Shown: positions 1-7,665, numbered from the stretch's first letter. The stretch: DNA of 10,697 nt from Lachnospiraceae bacterium (GCA_024691145.1 JAILNW010000044.1:1-10697), one strand, 5' to 3'. Notes: a model not told the origin generated them from the sequence alone. Numbers and translations are program-made.

Positions 1-698
1 CACCCTATAATGCCTTTTTTGCTATAAAATAATGGATATTCTGCAAAAGTCCCTGGCTCACAATTCATATAATATCCAAAATCCTCAAAATCATACTCAT
101 CTTCAATTTCATTTACCCTTATTTCACCAATGTCTACGGTATATTTTTTTCCTTTTACTTCAAAATTCAGCTCATTAATCTTCCACTTTTTCTTATCCAA
201 TTTGAACTGGACCGTATATTTGGTATGATAAAACGTTGGAAACATACTGTCTTTTAATCTGTCATACTCATTATAAATAGCACTCTCCATCTCAATATAA
301 TTTCCAGAATTATTTGTATCCATAGCTTTTTTATAACTTTTCCAATTGAAATTATTATAACAAAGACATAAATCTCTGTTGAACTTTCCTGTTATCTCAT
401 CAGAACATATTGGTTCCATAAGCTCTGCTTCATAATCAGGAGAATCAATTAATACAACATCTCCTTTGTTCAATGGTTCTTTTGATATAACGTCCACTTC
501 AACTGCATTATATGGTGAAAAATCACGTATAAAATCCTGATTCTGTTCATTTGTATATAAAATAATTTCATCATCCATATCTGAAGGTAATGTCTTTATG
601 TACTTATTACAAGCAATACTATTTTTTGAACATCCTGATGCCATTAATACAAACAATGCCGCAAAACCAATCACTTTAATTCTTTTAAAATTTTTCAT
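1..698 (-). CDS. Putative lipoprotein of unknown function (3' end outside window)
   Basis: Reading from the ATG at 698-696 gives 232 codons without a stop, running off the left edge, so the C-terminus is missing. The start is supported by an AGGGAGG ribosome binding site five bases upstream. The N-terminus is a lipoprotein signal peptide: basic MKNFKR, a hydrophobic stretch, then the lipobox MASGC with the acylated cysteine at residue 23. The mature protein should be anchored on the outer face of the cytoplasmic membrane. The visible part is rich in Asp, Glu, Tyr and Asn, with alternating charged and aromatic residues that suggest a beta-rich fold (for example around residues 140-185). I recognise no family. 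It has its own promoter behind the carB terminator, so it is probably not cotranscribed with carB. Confidence is high for the gene and low for any role. Confidence 0.85.
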   Translation of the reverse strand, partial: MKNFKRIKVIGFAALFVLMASGCSKNSIACNKYIKTLPSDMDDEIILYTNEQNQDFIRDFSPYNAVEVDVISKEPLNKGDVVLIDSPDYEAELMEPICSDEITGKFNRDLCLCYNNFNWKSYKKAMDTNNSGNYIEMESAIYNEYDRLKDSMFPTFYHTKYTVQFKLDKKKWKINELNFEVKGKKYTVDIGEIRVNEIEDEYDFEDFGYYMNCEPGTFAEYPLFYSKKGIIG

Positions 699-733
699 AA
701 TTTCCTCCCTAAATTTCTAACATTTCATTTTTA

Positions 734-762
734 ATTATAACATAATAGCCCCAAAAACACTA
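734..762 (-). promoter_or_regulatory. Possible sigma-A promoter of the lipoprotein gene
   Basis: On the minus strand a perfect TATAAT lies at 739-734, about 35 bases before the start codon at 698. No good -35 element is found at 17 bases spacing (TAGTGT at 762-757), so this is a -10 match in an AT-rich gap rather than a full promoter. It lies downstream of the carB terminator, where a separate promoter would be needed. Confidence 0.35.
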
Positions 763-773
763 CTTTAATTCAT

Positions 774-810
774 AAAAAAGGCAGATACAATATCCTGTAT
801 CTGCCTTTTG
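774..810 (-). terminator. Rho-independent terminator of carB
   Basis: A perfect 14-bp stem pairs 776-789 with 796-809 around a six-base loop (790-795). On the minus strand it is followed by a run of six T (779-774, partly within the stem). It begins about 43 bases after the carB stop codon and separates carB from the downstream lipoprotein gene. Confidence 0.9.
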
Positions 811-852
811 TTGTTACTACTTAATATCTATATATAAAGCATACATTATTTA

Positions 853-3800
853 TTACTCGCTTATCTCACTATGAATCTGCTGTAATGACTTAACAGCTAT
901 CTTGCCCTGTTTCTGTACAGCCTTGATTCCCTCAGCTGTAGCCTTAGCTGCTGCCATAGTTGTCATGTAAGGAACTTTCTTCTTAATAGCAGTCTTTCTG
1001 ATGTAACTGTCATCAAAGATTCTGTCCTTTCCTGCCGGAGTATTAACAATAAGCTGAATCTCTCCATTAGTAACAGCATCAACGATATTAGGTCTTCCTT
1101 CCTGAAGTTTGAATATCTTCTTAGCAGGAATTCCATTAGCAACTATAAGGTCATAAGTTTTTCCTGTTGCAACAATATTAAATCCGCACTCATGGAATGC
1201 CTTAGCAATTGCTGGAAGTTCCGGTTTCTCCTTATCATTAATACTGAAAAGTACAGTACCGCTAAGTGGAAGTCTTGTCTGTGTAGCTTCCTGTGCCTTA
1301 TAGAATGCCTCACCAAAGTTATTAGCAAGTCCTAAAACTTCACCTGTTGAACGCATCTCAGGTCCAAGTAATGGGTCAACCTCTGGGAACATGTTAAATG
1401 GGAAAACAGCCTCCTTAACACCATAGTGTGAATACTTCTTCTCCTTAAGTGCTGGCACTGGAGAAGGCTTTCCTGTTAACTCAGAAGTAATAACCTCTGT
1501 TGCAAGTCTAACCATCTGAATATCGCAAACCTTAGATACCAAAGGTACAGTTCTTGATGCACGAGGGTTAGCCTCAAGTATATAAACAACATCATTCTCA
1601 ATAGCATACTGCATGTTCATAAGACCACGAACATTCATCTCAACTGCAATCTTCTTAGTATAGTCCTTAATTATGTTAAGATTCTTCTCTGATATATGCA
1701 TAGATGGCAATATACAAGCTGAATCTCCTGAATGAACACCTGCAAGCTCGATATGCTCCATAACAGCTGGAACAAATGCATGCTCTCCATCACTGATTGC
1801 GTCAGCTTCAACTTCCATGGCATTCTTAAGGAATCTGTCAATAAGAATAGGTCTGTCTGGTGTAACACCAACAGCTGCTGCCATATATAACTTAAGTGAT
1901 TCAGGATCATGAACTATCTCCATACCACGTCCGCCAAGTACGTATGAAGGACGAACCATAACTGGATATCCAATCTTCTCAGCAATCTCAAGAGCTTCCT
2001 CAACATTAACAGCCATACCAGCCTCTGGCATAGGGATGCCAAGCTTATCCATCATGCCTCTGAAGTAATCTCTGTCCTCTGCCATATCAATAACTGAAGG
2101 AAGAGTACCAAGAATCTTAACTCCGTTCTTCTCAAGGTCTGCTGCAAGATTAAGAGGAGTCTGTCCACCAAACTGTGCAATAACACCAACTGGTTTTTCT
2201 TTTTCATATATACTAAGCACATCTTCAAGTGTAAGTGGTTCGAAATATAACTTGTCAGATGTATCATAATCTGTAGAAACTGTCTCAGGATTACAGTTAA
2301 CTATAATAGTTTCAAATCCCATATCCTTAAGTGCAAGTGCTGCATGAACACAACAATAATCAAACTCTATACCCTGTCCGATTCTGTTAGGTCCTCCACC
2401 AAGAATCATAACCTTCTTATTAGTATCAGTAGCAACACTCTTATCTTCAATATTGTAAGAAGAATAGTAATAAGCTGAATTCTCAGTACCACTTACATGA
2501 ACACCTTCCCAGGCTTCCTGAATGTTAAATTCCTTACGCTTGTTGCGGATATCCTCTTCAGATACTTCTAATATCTGGCTGAGATACTTATCTGAGAATC
2601 CGTCCTGTTTAGCTTTAAGAAGAACATCTTTAGCTGGAACAGCACCCTTATTCTTCATAAGAGCTTCCTCTTCCTCAACTAATTCCTTCATCTGCTCTAT
2701 AAAATAATGCTTAATCTTAGTTAATTCAAATAATTCATCAACAGTTGCACCCTTTCTAAGTGCTTCATACATAATGAACTGTCTCTCGCTTGTTGGTACA
2801 TGCAATTCCTGAAGAAGTTCCTTCTTAGACATCTTATTAAAGTTCTTTGCAAAACCTAATCCATAACGTCCTGTCTCAAGACTTCTGATGGCCTTCTGTA
2901 ATGCTTCCTTATAAGTCTTACCGATACTCATAACTTCACCTACGGCACGCATCTGAGTACCTAACTTATCCTCTGCACCCTTGAACTTCTCGAATGCCCA
3001 TCTTGCAAACTTAATAACAATATAATCTCCGCCTGGAACATACTTATCAAGAGTACCATACTTGCCGCATGGAATCTCATCAAGTGTAAGACCAGATGCA
3101 AGCATTGCTGATACAAGAGCTATAGGGAAACCTGTAGCCTTAGAAGCAAGTGCAGATGATCTTGATGTTCTAGGGTTAATCTCTATAACAACTATTCTGT
3201 CAGTAACAGGATCATGTGCAAACTGAACATTAGTTCCACCGATAACTTCGATAGCTTCAACAATCTTGTAAGCCTGCTCCTGAAGTCTCTTCTGTAAGTC
3301 CTCAGAAATAGTTAACATCGGTGCTGAACAGAATGAATCTCCTGTATGAACACCAAGTGGATCAATATTCTCTATGAAACATACTGTGATCATGTTATTC
3401 TTGGCATCTCTTACAACTTCAAGTTCAAGCTCTTCCCATCCAAGAATAGACTCTTCTATAAGACACTGACCTACAAGACTTGCCTGTAAACCACGTGAAA
3501 CAACTGTCTTTAACTCTTCTACATTATAAACAAGACCGCCGCCGGCACCACCCATAGTGTATGCTGGTCTTATTACAACTGGATAACCCATTCTGTCAGC
3601 AATATCAAGTGCCTCTTCAACTGTATAAGCAACTTCACTTCTTGCCATCTCAATTCCAAGGCTTTCCATAGTCTTCTTAAACTCTATACGGTCCTCACCA
3701 CGCTCGATGGCATCAACCTGAACACCTATAACCTTAACATTGTATTTATCAAGTATTCCTTTAGATGCTAATTCAGAACAAAGATTGAGTCCCGACTGAC

Positions 3801-4074
3801 CACCAAGATTTGGCAATAATGCATCAGGTCTTTCTTTTTCGATAATCTGCTCTAATCTCTCCACATTAAGTGGTTCGATGTATGTAACATCAGCAGTTCC
3901 AGGATCAGTCATGATAGTTGCAGGGTTTGAGTTAACCAATACAATCTCATAACCTAACTTTCTAAGTGCTTTACATGCCTGAGTTCCAGAATAATCAAAC
4001 TCACAGGCCTGACCGATTATAATAGGTCCAGATCCAATAATCAATACTTTGTGTATGTCGTTTCTTTTTCCCAT
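853..4074 (-). CDS. carB: Carbamoyl-phosphate synthase large subunit
   Basis: CarB makes carbamoyl phosphate from bicarbonate, two ATP and ammonia supplied by the glutaminase subunit CarA; the product feeds pyrimidine and arginine synthesis in the cytoplasm. The protein is 1073 residues, the usual length. The first synthetase half (about 1-405) begins with a GSGPIIIGQACEFDYSG segment and has an ATP-grasp domain with the glycine loop MGGAGGG near 174-180. An oligomerisation linker follows (about 406-550). The second half starts with ILGGGPNRIGQGIEFDY near 557 and contains a second ATP-grasp glycine loop (VLGGRG). An MGS-like allosteric domain ends the protein (about 935-1073). The start is an ATG seven bases after GGAGG. 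No carA lies upstream: the neighbour is divergent, so carB stands alone. No truncation or frameshift is visible. Confidence 0.98.
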   Translation of the reverse strand: MGKRNDIHKVLIIGSGPIIIGQACEFDYSGTQACKALRKLGYEIVLVNSNPATIMTDPGTADVTYIEPLNVERLEQIIEKERPDALLPNLGGQSGLNLCSELASKGILDKYNVKVIGVQVDAIERGEDRIEFKKTMESLGIEMARSEVAYTVEEALDIADRMGYPVVIRPAYTMGGAGGGLVYNVEELKTVVSRGLQASLVGQCLIEESILGWEELELEVVRDAKNNMITVCFIENIDPLGVHTGDSFCSAPMLTISEDLQKRLQEQAYKIVEAIEVIGGTNVQFAHDPVTDRIVVIEINPRTSRSSALASKATGFPIALVSAMLASGLTLDEIPCGKYGTLDKYVPGGDYIVIKFARWAFEKFKGAEDKLGTQMRAVGEVMSIGKTYKEALQKAIRSLETGRYGLGFAKNFNKMSKKELLQELHVPTSERQFIMYEALRKGATVDELFELTKIKHYFIEQMKELVEEEEALMKNKGAVPAKDVLLKAKQDGFSDKYLSQILEVSEEDIRNKRKEFNIQEAWEGVHVSGTENSAYYYSSYNIEDKSVATDTNKKVMILGGGPNRIGQGIEFDYCCVHAALALKDMGFETIIVNCNPETVSTDYDTSDKLYFEPLTLEDVLSIYEKEKPVGVIAQFGGQTPLNLAADLEKNGVKILGTLPSVIDMAEDRDYFRGMMDKLGIPMPEAGMAVNVEEALEIAEKIGYPVMVRPSYVLGGRGMEIVHDPESLKLYMAAAVGVTPDRPILIDRFLKNAMEVEADAISDGEHAFVPAVMEHIELAGVHSGDSACILPSMHISEKNLNIIKDYTKKIAVEMNVRGLMNMQYAIENDVVYILEANPRASRTVPLVSKVCDIQMVRLATEVITSELTGKPSPVPALKEKKYSHYGVKEAVFPFNMFPEVDPLLGPEMRSTGEVLGLANNFGEAFYKAQEATQTRLPLSGTVLFSINDKEKPELPAIAKAFHECGFNIVATGKTYDLIVANGIPAKKIFKLQEGRPNIVDAVTNGEIQLIVNTPAGKDRIFDDSYIRKTAIKKKVPYMTTMAAAKATAEGIKAVQKQGKIAVKSLQQIHSEISE

Positions 4075-4178
4075 ACCAAACCTCCGTAAATAATATTTAT
4101 AATCTCATATCCTTTGTATTATCGACAAAAAGGCAAAAAAAAATGCATCTCACATTCTTCTTTCATCGTAACACTCTT
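4075..4178 (-). promoter_or_regulatory. carB 5' leader with a U9 tract and a possible 15-codon leader ORF
   Basis: From the predicted start near 4178 the carB message would carry about 100 untranslated bases. Within them a 15-codon ORF (ATG at 4166-4164, TAA at 4121-4119) encodes MKEECEMHFFLPFCR. It spans nine consecutive U (4143-4135) and, after GCC, five more (4131-4127). No strong ribosome binding site precedes this ORF, and I found no terminator hairpin or clear PyrR-binding loop between it and carB. A role in UTP sensing is speculation; the ORF may be chance. Confidence 0.3.
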
Positions 4179-4184
4179 CGTTAT

Positions 4185-4214
4185 ATCATAACACTAATTG
4201 CATATATAAATCAA
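4185..4214 (-). promoter_or_regulatory. Sigma-A promoter of carB
   Basis: On the minus strand TTGATT (4214-4209) and TATGAT (4190-4185) are separated by 18 bases. A TG one base before the -10 makes it an extended -10 element. Immediately upstream of the -35 is an A/T palindrome (4217-4232, seven T then seven A bounded by C and G), well placed to act as an UP element. Confidence 0.7.
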
Positions 4215-4275
4215 GTCTTTTTTTAAAAAAAGTTACTGTTCACACATAAGTTTCCATTACATGTCACAAACCATA

Positions 4276-4304
4276 TTGACTTTTTTTTTGAACCATGATA
4301 TTAT
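4276..4304 (+). promoter_or_regulatory. Sigma-A promoter of the 4362-5021 surface protein gene
   Basis: TTGACT (4276-4281) and TATTAT (4299-4304) are separated by exactly 17 bases, a near-consensus sigma-A promoter. Transcription should begin near 4311, giving a leader of about 50 bases. The spacer contains most of a nine-T homopolymer (4281-4289), which could make spacer length prone to slippage. Confidence 0.75.
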
Positions 4305-4361
4305 ACAAGAAGCGGGGATTTTTCTGCATTGGGTAAAAGATATTTTGAGGAGAGGTTATAC

Positions 4362-5021
4362 ATGATTGGAGAAAAGCAAAAAACTACAGTTTCACTTGCA
4401 CAGTATATAATAACTACAACTATTATATGTGCAATTTCTTTTGTTTTACTTTACAAGCAAAGGTCAGCAATTAACAGACAGGTTAATGATTTAAAAGTCC
4501 AGGTTACATCTATTAAGGGTAATGAGAATGATATGAGCAAGGCCATTGATGAGATTCAGGATAATAATTCCGAAAGTAAATACTTTAATGAAAATGCCAA
4601 AAAAGCATATAATGTCAGTAACATAAAAGGGCTGTATACATTTGACAAAAAGCTGGATAACGTTAATGAAGTTCATTATAAACTTTGCCTGTATGAAAAC
4701 GGAACATTTCACTATTCATTTGGTAACAATGGCAATCTTACAAAAAGGATGGGTAATTATACAATTGTAAATGATACTATTTTCCTTAATGAATTGTTAG
4801 ATGTAACCATTGATAATTCACCAAAACCTTATAACGGTTCCGCAAAACTCCAGATTACAGAAGAGCGAGTATTAACAGATGTTAATTCTCTTGTAAAAGT
4901 TGATAATTCTTCCTTTGATGCTACGAAAGTAGAATTAACAAAGGAATCTATACAGGATGAAACAGCATTTGTTGCTGAGACACCAACACTTAACAAGATT
5001 TTAGCTAATTCAATTCATTAG
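4362..5021 (+). CDS. Membrane-anchored coiled-coil surface protein, unknown function
   Basis: This encodes 219 residues. I chose the ATG at 4362 because GAGGAGAGG ends six bases upstream; a TTG at 4329 is in frame but has no ribosome binding site and includes that site within coding sequence. Residues 1-13 are short and polar, followed by one membrane helix (about 14-31) and then YKQR. Residues 35-66 look like a short coiled coil (VNDLKVQV..., then MSKAIDEIQ). A beta-rich domain follows (about 85-190). Its pattern of GLY, a strand, then LYENGTFHYSF, GNYTI and DTIFL resembles small lipocalin-like or META-like barrels, but I cannot assign a family. N-in topology would place the domain outside the cell. 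It is a single-gene unit, divergent from carB. Confidence 0.8.
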   Translation: MIGEKQKTTVSLAQYIITTTIICAISFVLLYKQRSAINRQVNDLKVQVTSIKGNENDMSKAIDEIQDNNSESKYFNENAKKAYNVSNIKGLYTFDKKLDNVNEVHYKLCLYENGTFHYSFGNNGNLTKRMGNYTIVNDTIFLNELLDVTIDNSPKPYNGSAKLQITEERVLTDVNSLVKVDNSSFDATKVELTKESIQDETAFVAETPTLNKILANSIH

Positions 5022-5024
5022 AAT

Positions 5025-5064
5025 AAAAAATCAGGGAGCTTTTAATTAAGCTCCCTGATTTTTT
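5025..5064. terminator. Bidirectional terminator between converging genes
   Basis: A perfect 17-bp inverted repeat pairs 5025-5041 with 5048-5064 around a six-base loop. Its GC core (TCAGGGAGCTT) is flanked by A-runs and T-runs, so it can terminate transcription from both sides. It serves the surface protein gene on the plus strand and the CotH-family gene on the minus strand. The TAA stop of the latter (5065-5063) overlaps the outer end of the repeat. Confidence 0.93.
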
Positions 5065-6613
5065 ATTTTTCTACATAATCATCAATTTTTGTTGTGCATG
5101 TATTCTTAATACTCTTAAAGAATTCAGAAATTGCAATATTCTTCTTGCCAGAATCCAGACTATCTGTAAAAGCCAGCTCATCATTATCTACATTATCCAT
5201 TTTACTATCTGGATTTACTAATGACGCATAATGGCTCTTTGCCATGTTATAATATGGTTCATAATTCTCTGTTGTAAGCCATTTTCCATTACATATCTCT
5301 AAAAGCTTATCTCTATACTCTTCTACATATAATCCGCCTCTTGCCACTGTCCAGTTAAACAAATTATTGCTCTGCATATTCTTTGCTCCCTGTGCATACT
5401 GAGAATATGGAGAAACATTAACAAGGCCATCACCTGTTGGATTAAAACCTTCAATGGCACCTATTACTCGGTCATTGTCATAAGGAATAAATATTGCTTT
5501 ATTAGTTCCTCCAAGAAAATATACATAATGATTATTAAAATTATTTCGCATATCATCTGGATCTGCCGCAAAATAACTTACTGCTGCAAAGTTTATCCAG
5601 TAGTTCTTATCAACTACGCTTTCAAATGTAGCCTCATCCTTATTTCCTGAATCAAGAACATAAAGTAAATACTTAAGGTTTTCATTATCTGATGTTTTCT
5701 TATTAGTTTTAAGATTAAAATTGTATCTTGCACCAGTTTCTTTTTCTTCTATACCAATTGAATTCATAAGTGTATAGTCACAGCCGTTATTTGTCCACAT
5801 ACACTTATACAAATCTCCTCCAAGATATTCTTCATCAAGATATTTCTTTAAGAATTTCTTATCAATAGGCTCATAAATCTTAAAAACTCCCATATGAGTA
5901 CGTCCTAAATCAAGAGATGCAATATTACATCTTGCAGCAAGAACTCCGTTCTCTCTGAACATCTCATGCACGTAATACTCTCTTACATATGTTTCATCCT
6001 TACAGATATTCCACTTAACCTCTAAAGCATTAAGTGAAGCAAATGTTCTCTTTTCTCTTTCTTCCTTCTTGCTGTTATCAGACCATACCTTGGCATCATT
6101 ACCGTAGTAGTCCTTATCATCAAATGTCTCCTCGAAACTTAATTTTAAGTTAACCATATTATAAATTTTGTCGTTACCCTTGTCATAGAAACTTCTTCTT
6201 GAGGTATTACCCTTCATTCTGACTCCAACTTCTTCTATAACATGGTCCTTACCATTTATTGTTATAGTAACTTTATCCGCTATTCTATAAATAGGAGACT
6301 TTGCGCCATTCTTATCATACTTTTGATAATCTTGCTGAATCTTTCCTAACTCTGTATCTGATATATCAATCTTTATAGATATAGTCGAATTAATATCAAA
6401 CAATTCTTTGTACAGAGCAATCTCCTCTTCTGATAACGACTTGTCTTTAATTTCTCCAAATGAAGTATTCACCATATCCGCCTGATTTTCAGTAGTTGGT
6501 TTTAAAGTAGTATTAAGACGAATTTGATTAACATCCTCATTCTCCGGACTGCTGTTACATGCTGTAATCAAAAAACTCATTACAATACATAACACAATAA
6601 TTTTATTTTTCAT
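5063..6613 (-). CDS. CotH-kinase-family lipoprotein
   Basis: This encodes 516 residues from the ATG at 6613-6611, which follows GGAGG by five bases; an in-frame TTG twelve bases earlier overlaps that site and is rejected. The N-terminus is a lipoprotein signal with lipobox LITAC, cysteine 19, so the protein should sit outside the membrane. The CotH fold is visible in order: VGVRMKGNTS (129-138), the LNAL segment near 194, GVLAARCNIASLDL then MGVFKIYEP (about 223-248), an acidic stretch with NNHYVYF (about 350-366), and the proposed catalytic or metal site FIPYDNDR (375-382). In Bacillus, CotH is an atypical protein kinase that phosphorylates spore-coat proteins; related domains occur in surface and cellulosomal proteins of gut Clostridia. 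The substrate here is unknown. It is divergent from the dipicolinate gene. Confidence 0.88.
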   Translation of the reverse strand: MKNKIIVLCIVMSFLITACNSSPENEDVNQIRLNTTLKPTTENQADMVNTSFGEIKDKSLSEEEIALYKELFDINSTISIKIDISDTELGKIQQDYQKYDKNGAKSPIYRIADKVTITINGKDHVIEEVGVRMKGNTSRRSFYDKGNDKIYNMVNLKLSFEETFDDKDYYGNDAKVWSDNSKKEEREKRTFASLNALEVKWNICKDETYVREYYVHEMFRENGVLAARCNIASLDLGRTHMGVFKIYEPIDKKFLKKYLDEEYLGGDLYKCMWTNNGCDYTLMNSIGIEEKETGARYNFNLKTNKKTSDNENLKYLLYVLDSGNKDEATFESVVDKNYWINFAAVSYFAADPDDMRNNFNNHYVYFLGGTNKAIFIPYDNDRVIGAIEGFNPTGDGLVNVSPYSQYAQGAKNMQSNNLFNWTVARGGLYVEEYRDKLLEICNGKWLTTENYEPYYNMAKSHYASLVNPDSKMDNVDNDELAFTDSLDSGKKNIAISEFFKSIKNTCTTKIDDYVEK

Positions 6614-6657
6614 ATAAACCTCCAAAATGCAACAAAAAACTCTTCTATCTAAGGTTT

Positions 6658-6686
6658 ATTATACGAAAATTTTTAAATCATTTCAA
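6658..6686 (-). promoter_or_regulatory. Sigma-A promoter of the CotH-family gene
   Basis: On the minus strand TTGAAA (6686-6681) and a perfect TATAAT (6663-6658) are separated by 17 bases. Transcription would start near 6651, about 38 bases before the start codon. This looks like a vegetative promoter, not a sporulation one. Confidence 0.8.
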
Positions 6687-6688
6687 GT

Positions 6689-6716
6689 ACAATATTTTAA
6701 TACACGGCATATAATA
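6689..6716 (+). promoter_or_regulatory. Possible sigma-K-type promoter of dpaA
   Basis: Upstream of the dipicolinate gene, GGCATATAATA (6706-6716) fits the mother-cell sigma-K -10 form CATAnnnTA as I recall it from Bacillus, and AC lies 17 bases upstream (6689-6690), the expected -35. The same bases contain TATAAT (6710-6715), but no sigma-A -35 is found at 17 bases (GTACAA), which favours sigma-K. Bacillus spoVF is sigma-K dependent, so the match is sensible, though the motif is short. Confidence 0.45.
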
Positions 6717-6742
6717 AACCATATACCTAAAAGGAGTTTCCT

Positions 6743-7561
6743 ATGTTAAATTGTACATTTAATGCATATAATTCAATTGGATTTTTATGTAACGATTTGA
6801 GGTACTTATACCTTGCAAACAAATTATCATATGAAAAATACAATGTTTTTGCTTATAATATGCCACCAGATAACATATCCAGCAATATCACGTTATGTAA
6901 TTCTGTTAATGACTTATGTAAAAAAGCGCAGATAATATTTGCACCATTTCCTCTTAAGGATGTATCCTTTATAAAATATCTGAATAATACACATACTCTT
7001 ATAAGTGGCGGATTTAATAATGATATTTTAAGCTTTCTTCAAAATAACAGTATTAAATATATTGATTTATTAAAAGATGAATCCTTTATATTGTTTAACT
7101 CAATCGCAACAGCAGAAGGCACTGTTGCCAAAGCCATAGAACTTACTCCCATAAACATTGCCCGTAGCAAAAGTCTTGTCCTTGGCTATGGAAGATGTGG
7201 CCATACAATAGCTTATACTTTAAGAAATCTTAATTCAAAGGTTACTGTTTGTGCAAGAACTAATAGTAAGATGGCAGATACCCCTGTTTACGATTTTGAT
7301 ACAATGGTCCTTCCCAAACTTGCTTCAGACATAAGTAAATTTGATATAATAATCAATACCGTTCCTTCTCCAATAATCAGTAATGAAATGATTGATAGTT
7401 TAAAAAAAGATACCATTATAATAGACATTGCCTCTTCACCTGGTTTAGATCATCATTATGCAGAAAATAATAATATTACTACCATTCATTATCTTGGAAT
7501 TCCAGGTAAAATATCCCCTAAATCAACTGCAGTTTTTTTGTTTGATTTGCTTTTTAATTAA
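6743..7561 (+). CDS. dpaA: Dipicolinate synthase subunit A
   Basis: This encodes 272 residues, slightly shorter than Bacillus SpoVFA (about 297). With subunit B, DpaA oxidises a lysine-pathway intermediate to dipicolinic acid in the mother cell, for loading into the spore core. The N-terminal part (CNDLRYLYLANKL, 16-28) matches the region around GDAR in SpoVFA. FNSIATAEGTVAKAIE (118-133) matches YNSIPTVEGT. A Rossmann NAD(P)-binding loop GYGRCG (148-153) follows, then CAR near 170, NTVPSPII (205-212), IIIDIASSPG (225-234) and LGIPGKISPKSTA (251-263). The start follows AAAGGAG. No dpaB follows, which is unusual, because A and B are normally adjacent; it may be elsewhere or absent. The gene is very AT-rich. 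The family assignment is firm; activity without a nearby B subunit is not shown. Confidence 0.9.
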   Translation: MLNCTFNAYNSIGFLCNDLRYLYLANKLSYEKYNVFAYNMPPDNISSNITLCNSVNDLCKKAQIIFAPFPLKDVSFIKYLNNTHTLISGGFNNDILSFLQNNSIKYIDLLKDESFILFNSIATAEGTVAKAIELTPINIARSKSLVLGYGRCGHTIAYTLRNLNSKVTVCARTNSKMADTPVYDFDTMVLPKLASDISKFDIIINTVPSPIISNEMIDSLKKDTIIIDIASSPGLDHHYAENNNITTIHYLGIPGKISPKSTAVFLFDLLFN

Positions 7562-7571
7562 AGTTTTTTTC
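7550..7571 (+). terminator. Weak possible terminator of dpaA
   Basis: A short AT-only hairpin (CTTT at 7550-7553, AAAG at 7560-7563) overlaps the stop codon and is followed by seven T (7564-7570). The stem is weak, so this is only a candidate. The rest of 7572-7660 is nearly pure A/T with no gene. Confidence 0.3.
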
Positions 7572-7665
7572 TTAAACAACCGAAAATCACCATGAACAGT
7601 AAGTTTATTTTATTAACATAAGATTAAATTTATAATTTTTTATTTAAATTTTTAATTTAGGTCTT

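Larger units (their letters stand above)
6653..6720. repeat. 11-bp inverted repeat spanning two divergent -10 regions
   Basis: GGTTTATTATA at 6653-6663 is repeated exactly, inverted, as TATAATAAACC at 6710-6720. Each arm holds the -10 element of one divergent promoter plus the next five bases. It may be a shared regulator site or a coincidence of similar -10 regions in AT-rich DNA. Confidence 0.5.

Noticed and set aside
1143..2267. Three short minus-strand ORFs (61-79 codons) inside carB in another frame
   Set aside because: They overlap a full-length, well-conserved carB, have no ribosome binding sites and no recognisable products.
2522..2707. Plus-strand ORF of 61 codons antisense to carB
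   Set aside because: It is the complement of a conserved coding region, with no start signal or known motif.
4075..4178. PyrR-binding attenuator in the carB leader
   Set aside because: No recognisable PyrR-binding loop and no terminator/antiterminator pair were found by eye.
4491..4712. Minus-strand ORF of 73 codons with a hydrophobic stretch
   Set aside because: It is antisense to the surface protein gene, which has a clear promoter, ribosome binding site and terminator.
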